Origin: Sphingosinicella sp. CPCC 101087
GTDB taxonomy: Bacteria; Pseudomonadota; Alphaproteobacteria; Sphingomonadales; Sphingomonadaceae
Assembly: GCF_004151485.1 (NCBI RefSeq)
Contig: NZ_SBFF01000002.1
Span: 62,001 to 126,000, forward strand
DNA: 64,000 bases
Reading direction: 5' to 3'
Shown here: piece by piece, positions 57,947 through 64,000 of the stretch
Numbering within the stretch: the first letter of the stretch is position 1
How the letters are laid out: each line of letters begins with the position of its first letter
The notes under the pieces: generated by a model
Seen by the model: the letters and a program-made list of their open reading frames with translations, nothing else
Databases searched by the model: none
What the model was told of the DNA's origin: nothing
Position numbers and translations under genes: made by a program

Positions 57947-59275
57947 TCAAGCGAAGGTGGAGCGGCGAAGGCGCGGCAGGAGCAGCATCTGCCCGGCCGC
58001 ACGGACGACCAGGAACAAGGCGAAGGCGAGCCACAGGCCGTGATTGCCGAGCGGGCCGGTGGCAAGCAGCAGCAGGCCGTACAGGGCGAAGGCCGCCCCC
58101 ATCGTCACCAGAAGCGCGCGGGTCCAGGTAGCGCCGATATAGATGCCGTCGAGAACATAAGACGTGACTCCGACGAAAGGCAGCGCCATCGCCCAGGGCA
58201 GATAGGCAAGGGTGGTCGCGGCGACCGCCGGGTCGGTGCTGAAACTGGCCGCGAACGGTGCGCCGGCGAGTGCGTAGACGAGGCTGATCGCTGCGCCGAA
58301 ACCCAGGCCCCAGAGGAGGAGTGCGGGTACGAGCCGGTCGAAGCGAGCGCGATCCCGGGCGCCGACCGCCTCTCCGCACAGGACCTGCGCGGCGCTCTCG
58401 AATCCGTCGAGGATCAGCGCCGAGAGGATGAAGAGCTGATAGAGAATGCCGTTGGCGGCGAGGACGACCGCGCCCTCGTGCGCGCCGTCGCGAACCAGCA
58501 GCAGGATCGCGCCGGTGAGCAGCAAGGTTCGCAGGAACAGGTCGCGGTTGAGCCGCATCAGGGCCAGCAAGGCCGACCGTTCCCAGGTTTCCGCGCGGAA
58601 GGCGAGCCGCAGCGCACCCGCCGCCGGCGGCTCGCGTGCGGCGACCATCGCGGCGGCGCCAAGCTTCAGCCCTTCCGAGAGCAAGGTGGCAAAGGCGACG
58701 CCGGCGACGCCCCAGCCGAAGCCGAGCACGAACAGCAGGTCGAGCCCGATGTGGACGATGTTGGCGACGACCTCGATCGCCAGCACCGCCCGTACCCTCT
58801 TGCGGCCGATCAGCCATCCGACCAGGGCGGCGTTGGCGAGCCAGAGCAGGCCGCCCCAATAGCGTATTCCGACATAGGTGCGCGCCGAATCGGCGACAGC
58901 GCCGCGGGCGTGGAGCAATTCCAGGCCCGCGGGTATGGCCAGCGGCATCAGTGCCAGCAGCACCAGGCCGATGAGGAAGGCTGCGCCGAGGGCGCGGACC
59001 AAGGCCGCGGCCTGCTCCGGATCGTCGCCTCGGCCGGCCGCCTGGGCGGTCAGCGCGATCGTCCCGGTCCGCAGGAAGTTGAAGACGATGAGCAGGCCCA
59101 TCATGAACTTGGCGCCAAGCTCGACGCCGGCTTGCGCATCCGCCCGGCCGAGTTGCCCGATCACCCACAGGTCGGCGAGGCCGAACAGGGCCGTCGCGAC
59201 ATTGGCCAGCATCGAGGGCAGAGCGATCGCCCAGATCGCCCGGTGCAGGCCTCCGGCTTCGGATCGTTCGGTCAA
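57947..59275 (-). CDS. MATE family efflux transporter (DinF-like)
   Basis: A 442-residue, 12-helix MATE-family cation-coupled exporter resembling DinF. It starts AIWAIALPSMLANVATALFG with the conserved LADLWVIGQLG segment in helix 1-2. Start codon is TTG at 59275, preceded by GGAGACGG. It lies 25 nt after the M20 peptidase gene on the same strand, so the two are probably co-transcribed. Confidence 0.88.
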   Translation of the reverse strand: MTERSEAGGLHRAIWAIALPSMLANVATALFGLADLWVIGQLGRADAQAGVELGAKFMMGLLIVFNFLRTGTIALTAQAAGRGDDPEQAAALVRALGAAFLIGLVLLALMPLAIPAGLELLHARGAVADSARTYVGIRYWGGLLWLANAALVGWLIGRKRVRAVLAIEVVANIVHIGLDLLFVLGFGWGVAGVAFATLLSEGLKLGAAAMVAAREPPAAGALRLAFRAETWERSALLALMRLNRDLFLRTLLLTGAILLLVRDGAHEGAVVLAANGILYQLFILSALILDGFESAAQVLCGEAVGARDRARFDRLVPALLLWGLGFGAAISLVYALAGAPFAASFSTDPAVAATTLAYLPWAMALPFVGVTSYVLDGIYIGATWTRALLVTMGAAFALYGLLLLATGPLGNHGLWLAFALFLVVRAAGQMLLLPRLRRSTFA

Positions 59276-59300
59276 TGGCCGTCTCCAGCGCCGGACGCGC

Positions 59301-60788
59301 TCATTCCATCGTCATCACCGCAGCGACGGCCTTTATCCCGTCCCACAGGTGGCCGAGCCGGATATTCTCGTCCTCGGCATGCTGGTTGTTGTCGTGATTC
59401 CACAGGCTCACCACGACGGTCGGCGCGTGCAGCTCCTGACGCAGCAGATAGAGCGGCAGGCTCCCGCCCAGGCTCGGCAGGACGACGAGCGGGCCATCCG
59501 CCTCGAGTGCCGCCCGCACCGATCGGGCCAGCGGCCGATCGAGCCGGGTCCGTTCGGCCGGGTAGCCGCCGCCGTACGTGAGCCGGGCGATGCGGGGGAA
59601 GCGCCGGCGCTCCTCCATCGTCGGCTCGCGGTCGAGAAGCTCGTAGCCCTGCGCCCGGACATGCGCGGCGACGCGATCGAACTGACGGCGCGGATCGTTG
59701 CCGAGCACCAGCCTCAGATCGAAGCTGGCGGTCGCCTCGGCCGGGATGACGTTGCGCGCCGCCGCGCCGGTATCGGCGCTGGTGAGGCCGGTGATGCCGA
59801 GCGAAGGCCGGTTGATCAGGAGGGTGAGCGTCTCGCCGCCGCCCTCGGTGCGGGCGAGGCCGAGTTCCGCGCGCAGCGCCTCGTCCTGCGCCGGCGCAGC
59901 CGCGACCGCTGCTTGCTCCGCGGCCGAAAGCGGCACGACGTCGTCGTAGAAGCCGTCAATGATCACCCGCCCTTCGTCGTCCTTCATCGAAGCGAGCAGC
60001 TCGGCCAGCATCATCGCCGGATTGGGCGCCCAATTGCCGTAATGACCGCTGTGGAGCGGCCGGACGGGTCCGTAGACGGTGAGCTCCCCGGTGGCGATGC
60101 CGCGCACGCCGAGCGTCAGCTGCCGAGGCCCCGAGGCATAAGCGGGTCCGTCGACGATGATCCAGCCGTCGGACTGGAGCAGCGTTCGGTGCCTGCGCAG
60201 CAGGCCCTGGAGGTTCGGCGAACCCGCTTCCTCTTCGCCTTCGAACACGATCTTGAGGTTGAACGACGGCTGCCTGCCCTCGGCGCGCAAAGCGTCCACC
60301 GCCGCGAGGATCGCCATGACGCCGGCCTTGTCGTCCGAAGCGCTGCGGGCGTAGATCCGCCAATCGTCGAGGGGCGGCTCCTCCGACGGGGCGGGTCTGC
60401 CGCCCGAATCGGCCGGGCCGGTCAGCAACCTGGGTTCGAACGGCGGGGTGACCCGCCAGGCCTCGGGCGTCACCGGCTGGCCGTCATAATGCGCGTAGAG
60501 GACGTAGGTTCGCTCGGCGCCGGGGATCGCCCATTCGCCATAGATCAGAGGCGGTGCGGAACCGTCTTCGCTTTCGAGCCGTCGCGGCGAGAGCCCCCGC
60601 CGTTCCATCATGCCCACAATGTGCGCCGCGGTCCGGCGGATGTCCTCGCGGTCGCCGGCGACGTTGGGAATGGCGAGGAACGCGAGATACTCCTCGAGCA
60701 GGGCCGCCCGGTTCGCCTCGACCCAGTCGCGCGGCGCCGCGGCCGCGGGGGCAGCGGCCAGCAACAGCAAAACGACGATCCAGCGCAT
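59301..60788 (-). CDS. Exported M20 family metallopeptidase
   Basis: A 495-residue zinc peptidase with a Sec signal ([19 protein letters not shown]). Metal and catalytic motifs are [11 protein letters not shown] (H and D), [11 protein letters not shown] (D) and [11 protein letters not shown] (EE). An M20 dimerisation domain (about residues 205-370) and a C-terminal [15 protein letters not shown] with the last histidine are present. It likely hydrolyses dipeptides or acylated amino acids in the periplasm. GGGGAGG precedes the ATG; longer frames have none. Confidence 0.92.
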   Translation of the reverse strand: MRWIVVLLLLAAAPAAAAPRDWVEANRAALLEEYLAFLAIPNVAGDREDIRRTAAHIVGMMERRGLSPRRLESEDGSAPPLIYGEWAIPGAERTYVLYAHYDGQPVTPEAWRVTPPFEPRLLTGPADSGGRPAPSEEPPLDDWRIYARSASDDKAGVMAILAAVDALRAEGRQPSFNLKIVFEGEEEAGSPNLQGLLRRHRTLLQSDGWIIVDGPAYASGPRQLTLGVRGIATGELTVYGPVRPLHSGHYGNWAPNPAMMLAELLASMKDDEGRVIIDGFYDDVVPLSAAEQAAVAAAPAQDEALRAELGLARTEGGGETLTLLINRPSLGITGLTSADTGAAARNVIPAEATASFDLRLVLGNDPRRQFDRVAAHVRAQGYELLDREPTMEERRRFPRIARLTYGGGYPAERTRLDRPLARSVRAALEADGPLVVLPSLGGSLPLYLLRQELHAPTVVVSLWNHDNNQHAEDENIRLGHLWDGIKAVAAVMTME

Positions 60789-60876
60789 CCGACCTCCCCA
60801 CACCCACTCGCGCCCTCCGCCTCTGCTGGCTAGAAGGGCAGGCGAATCCTTCTCCACCCCAGAGGGCATGCCGCAA

Positions 60877-61530
60877 ATGAAATTCTTCGTCGACACCGCC
60901 GACACCGCCGAGATACGCGACCTGGCCGAGACCGGCCTGCTCGACGGCGTCACCACCAACCCTTCGCTGGTGCACAAGGCCGGCCGCGACTTCCTGGAGG
61001 TCGTGAAGGAGATTTGCGGGATCGTTCCCGGTCCCGTCTCGGCCGAAGTCGTCGCTCTCGACCATGAGTCGATGATGCGCGAGGCCGAGGTGCTCCGGAA
61101 GATCGCCGACAATATCGCGGTCAAGGTGCCGCTGACGGTGGACGGGCTGAAGACCTGCCGGAAGCTCACCGCCGACGGCACGATGGTCAACGTCACCTTG
61201 TGCTTCTCGGCCAACCAGGCGCTGCTCGCCGCCAAGGCCGGCGCCACCTTCGTCTCGCCCTTCGTCGGGCGACACGACGATGTCGGCTATCCGGGCATGG
61301 AACTGATCGCCGACATCCGGCTGATCTACGACAATTACGATTTCCCGACCGAAATCCTCGTCGCCAGCGTGCGCAGCCCGATCCACGTCCACGACGCCGC
61401 CAAGATCGGCGCCGACGTGATGACCGCGCCGCCGGCCGTGATCCGGCAATTGTTCAAGCACCCGCTGACCGACAACGGGCTCAAGGCCTTTCTGGCCGAC
61501 TGGGAGAAGACGGGGCAGAAGATCGGCTGA
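60877..61530 (+). CDS. FSA/TalC-type transaldolase
   Basis: A 217-residue short transaldolase ([20 protein letters not shown]). The Schiff-base lysine lies in NIAVKVPLT, and the GVTTNPSLV and [19 protein letters not shown] segments are characteristic. These enzymes act as transaldolase in the pentose-phosphate pathway or as fructose-6-phosphate aldolase; sequence alone does not decide. The start at 60877 is 10 nt from AGAGGG; an ATG at 60868 is too close to it. It is divergent from the M20 gene. Confidence 0.94.
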   Translation: MKFFVDTADTAEIRDLAETGLLDGVTTNPSLVHKAGRDFLEVVKEICGIVPGPVSAEVVALDHESMMREAEVLRKIADNIAVKVPLTVDGLKTCRKLTADGTMVNVTLCFSANQALLAAKAGATFVSPFVGRHDDVGYPGMELIADIRLIYDNYDFPTEILVASVRSPIHVHDAAKIGADVMTAPPAVIRQLFKHPLTDNGLKAFLADWEKTGQKIG

Positions 61531-61711
61531 CGCGCGCCGATCTCCGGTTGGAAGGCGCCGGGCAGGTACCCTTTTCACCGCCCGAAGGGTGGACGGGAAC
61601 GCGCCGCCTTCGTCCGACGCGTCGAACGTCAATGAGCCCGGGCGATGCTCTCGGCCCGCCCAAGCTATTCAACGGCTCCTTCGCACCCGTGGCGACCGGA
61701 GCCGGCGCAGC

Positions 61712-62566
61712 TCACCCGCCATGGACCCGCGTGAGGAAGTCGCGGATGATGGAAGCGACTTCTTCCAGGTTGGTCTCGAGCAGCCAGTGGCCGCCATCGA
61801 GCAGGTGGAGCTCGGCGTCGGGAAGGTCGCGCAGATAGGCGCGGGCCGAGCCTTCGGGCATATAGCCGTCCTGCGGCCCCCACACGATAAGGGCGGGCGG
61901 CCGGTGTTCGCGCAGATAGGCCTGATAGCGCGGAAACCAGTCCAGATTCTCCTTGAGCCCGGCGATCACGTCGACGGCGATCTCCTTGCGGCGCGGCGTC
62001 GTCAGCGCCCAGTGAAGCTTCCACAGATCGGGTGGGATGCGCTCGGCGAGCTCCGGGCGGACGTCGTTCAGAAACTCGTCGCGATAGCCCTCTTCGCTCA
62101 CCGCCTCGGCCAGCTTGCTGCGTCCATCGGGCGTGGGACCGGCGAAATATTCCTGGAGCGGCGCATATTTCGGTCCGAGCTGATCCTCGTAAATGTCGCC
62201 ATTCTGGATGATGAGCGCCGCGATTCGTTCCGGGCGGCGGATCGCGAGCCTCAGCCCGATCTGCGAGCCGAAATCGTGCAAATAGAGCGCGAAGCGGTCG
62301 AGCTCCAGGCGATCCGCGAACCCATCCAGGAATTCGGCATAGCCGTCGAAGTCGTAGCGGAAGCCGTCAGGCGTGTCGCTATAGCCGCACCCCGGGAAGT
62401 CGGGCGCGATCAGATGCCACCGGTCGGCAAGCAGGGGCATGAGGTTGCGAAATTCGTAGGACGAGCAGGGATAGCCGTGGGGAAGGAGCAAGGCGGGGGC
62501 CCCGCTTGCGCCCGCCTCCCGGTAGAAAATGCGCAGGCCGTCCAGGTCGATATGCTTGTGCCGCAT
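61712..62566 (-). CDS. Alpha/beta hydrolase with Asp nucleophile (epoxide hydrolase/dehalogenase type)
   Basis: A 284-residue cytoplasmic alpha/beta hydrolase. The oxyanion motif HGYPCSS, the nucleophile elbow LHDFGSQIG with aspartate (not serine), and the terminal histidine in LLDGGHWLLE fit epoxide hydrolases and haloalkane dehalogenases. The substrate is not known. It converges with the transaldolase gene across a 181-bp spacer holding nothing recognised. Confidence 0.86.
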   Translation of the reverse strand: MRHKHIDLDGLRIFYREAGASGAPALLLPHGYPCSSYEFRNLMPLLADRWHLIAPDFPGCGYSDTPDGFRYDFDGYAEFLDGFADRLELDRFALYLHDFGSQIGLRLAIRRPERIAALIIQNGDIYEDQLGPKYAPLQEYFAGPTPDGRSKLAEAVSEEGYRDEFLNDVRPELAERIPPDLWKLHWALTTPRRKEIAVDVIAGLKENLDWFPRYQAYLREHRPPALIVWGPQDGYMPEGSARAYLRDLPDAELHLLDGGHWLLETNLEEVASIIRDFLTRVHGG

Positions 62567-62759
62567 TCATTCACTCCGAATTGCCGGAAAGACGAGGCCG
62601 CCAACGTGCCGGTCGTTTCGGGGTTCACCTCCCGGCGGGCGGATGCGGTGAGACGCGGTCCAGCCGCGATGGCGCAGCGGTCGCCTTCGATCCCAAGGCT
62701 TTCCTGTTTCGGGCGCGCTGGAGACGCGCTGCACTGTCCCGCATAGGCCAGTTGAGAAT

Positions 62760-62778
62760 ACCAATTCTTAGAATTGGT
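62760..62778. promoter_or_regulatory. 19-bp perfect palindrome upstream of PL6 lyase
   Basis: ACCAATTCTTAGAATTGGT is a perfect inverted repeat with 9-bp arms and one central base, 85 bp before the PL6 start. It stands out in GC-rich DNA and looks like an operator of a GntR- or LacI-type regulator. The regulator gene is not in the window. Confidence 0.6.
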
Positions 62779-62863
62779 CTGAAAACTGGTTGAACAAGCT
62801 CTGCCAGCTTGGTAGCCCCTGATTCTGCCGCAATGGCCGCAGAGCCAGGCTGGAGGGGTTTCC

Positions 62864-64000
62864 TTGCGCTACGTCATTCTCATCATCGCCGCGCTGGCGG
62901 CCCTGCGCACCGACGAAGCGCGTGCCGAACGTTTTCTCGTCCGGGACCAGGCGCAATTTCGCGAAGCGACGGAGACGTTGAGCCCCGGCGACGAGGTCGT
63001 GCTCGCCAACGGCGAATGGCGCGATTTCCAGGTCCTGTTCGAGGGCCGCGGCTTAGCCGACCGGCCGATCACGCTCCGGGCCGAAACACCAGGCGGAGTC
63101 GTCCTCACGGGCCAGTCGAACCTGCGCCTGTCCGGCGAATATCTCCTCGTGTCGGGGCTCGTGTTCCGCGACGGGCACAGCCCAACAGACGAGGTGATCG
63201 CCTTCCGGCGGGATTCGCGCAGGACGGCGAGCCATTCGCGGGTCACGCAGGTCGTGATCGACAGGTTCAACCAGCCGGATCGCCGCACCGAGGATATCTG
63301 GGTGGCGATCTACGGCCAGGACAACCGCGTCGATCATTCCCACTTCGAAGGCAAGTCCAACGCCGGCGTGACGCTGGCCGTGATCCGCCCGCGAGGCAAT
63401 TCGCAGCCGAACCGACATCGAATCGACCACAATTATTTCGGACCCAGGCCCAATCTCGGCTCCAACGGCGGAGAGACCGTCCGCATCGGCACGAGCGAAG
63501 AATCGCTAAGCGATTCCAACAGCATCATCGAGAGTAACTTTTTCGATCGCTGCGACGGCGAAGTGGAGATCGTCTCCAACAAATCAGGCGGCAACATCTT
63601 TCGCGGCAACGTCTTCCATGAGTCGCGCGGCGCGCTGGTCCTCCGCCACGGCAGCGGCAATCTGGTGGAAGGGAATGTCTTCTTCGGCAACGGCAAGGCG
63701 CATACGGGCGGCATCCGCGTGATCAATCCGCGGCAGACCGTCCGCCACAATTATATGGAGGGGCTCGCCGGGACCGGCTTCGCAAGCGCGATCACCGTCA
63801 TGAACGGCGTGCCCGATTCGCCGATAAACCGCTACCACCAGGTGGTCGGCGCGGTGATCCAGGGCAATTCGGTCATCGACAGCCGCCGTATCACCCTGGC
63901 GGCCGGTGCCGACGAGGAGCGCTCCGCGCCCCCCGTCGACACGCGCTTCGAACGCAACCTGATCTTCAACGAGTCCGGCGACGATCCCTTCCGTGCAGAG
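62864..64000 (+). CDS. Polysaccharide lyase family 6 (alginate/chondroitin lyase-like), 3' partial
   Basis: A TTG start 5 nt after GGAGGGG opens a frame that runs to the window end (379 codons) without a stop. It has a Sec signal (LRYVILIIAALAALRTDEAR A), then a parallel beta-helix with PL6 landmarks: VVLANGEWRDF near the start, and catalytic Lys in SNKSGG (K240) and Arg in VLRHGSG (R261). Their 21-residue spacing equals that of the catalytic Lys/Arg in chondroitinase B and AlyGC. Alginate is the likeliest substrate. No ATG fits as start. Confidence 0.9.
   Translation, partial: MRYVILIIAALAALRTDEARAERFLVRDQAQFREATETLSPGDEVVLANGEWRDFQVLFEGRGLADRPITLRAETPGGVVLTGQSNLRLSGEYLLVSGLVFRDGHSPTDEVIAFRRDSRRTASHSRVTQVVIDRFNQPDRRTEDIWVAIYGQDNRVDHSHFEGKSNAGVTLAVIRPRGNSQPNRHRIDHNYFGPRPNLGSNGGETVRIGTSEESLSDSNSIIESNFFDRCDGEVEIVSNKSGGNIFRGNVFHESRGALVLRHGSGNLVEGNVFFGNGKAHTGGIRVINPRQTVRHNYMEGLAGTGFASAITVMNGVPDSPINRYHQVVGAVIQGNSVIDSRRITLAAGADEERSAPPVDTRFERNLIFNESGDDPFRAE

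Overview
The window is a GC-rich stretch of an alphaproteobacterial chromosome, most likely from the Sphingomonadales. The evidence is a CcrM-type GANTC methylase, an F1 ATPase operon ordered atpH-A-G-D-C with no Fo genes, a PhaR/PhaC/PhaA polyhydroxyalkanoate group, a GAAC-N7-GAAC SOS-box-like site, and many short hairpins built on a GCGAAGGC core. No rRNA, tRNA, CRISPR array, insertion sequence or prophage was recognised. Coding density is high, many neighbouring genes share ATGA start/stop overlaps, and both ends of the window cut through genes (glmM on the left, a PL6 lyase on the right).

Layout. 1-4.4 kb: housekeeping run glmM-DUF1272-thiD-rnhB-ccrM, with five GANTC sites in front of ccrM. 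4.6-8 kb: DUF969-DUF979-DUF2891 cluster and two small conserved-looking proteins. 8-10.2 kb: phage-shock (psp) operon behind a sigma-54 type promoter, with an extra 54-aa membrane protein at the front and a second PspB-like protein at the back. 10.3-18.3 kb: histidine-phosphatase lipoprotein, branched-chain 2-oxoacid dehydrogenase E1alpha/E1beta/E2 (no E3), a PAS-GGDEF cyclase, and a homodimeric AceE-like E1. 18.3-26.4 kb: PerM/AI-2E family protein, bifunctional PBP1, DauA-like FAD oxidoreductase, CysQ, a family-6 DNA glycosylase, entericidin, GFA protein and a TetR-controlled membrane-protein pair. 27-35.2 kb: two MFS transporters, alanine racemase, a phosphoesterase and the pha genes. 35.2-41 kb: ArsR-SRPBCC-SDR operon, an exported methyltransferase-like protein, a lone CpaF ATPase and a DMT exporter. 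41-46.4 kb: F1 ATPase operon with an extra secreted protein gene inside it. 46.4-52.5 kb: DUF1203-Ada, a membrane-bound trypsin-like protease and PriA. 52.7-57.9 kb: Fur-controlled siderophore-uptake operon (TonB receptor, esterase, two small membrane proteins, PepSY protein). 58-64 kb: MATE exporter, M20 peptidase, FSA-type transaldolase, Asp-nucleophile alpha/beta hydrolase, and the start of a polysaccharide lyase family 6 gene behind a perfect 19-bp palindrome.

Most of the window is core metabolism and envelope maintenance. No wholly new system is evident. The features most worth following are the secreted cysteine protein coupled to atpG, the enlarged psp operon, the GANTC cluster before ccrM, the exported methyltransferase-like protein, the SDR lacking YxxxK, and the regulated PL6 gene that may open a polyuronate-use locus beyond the window.
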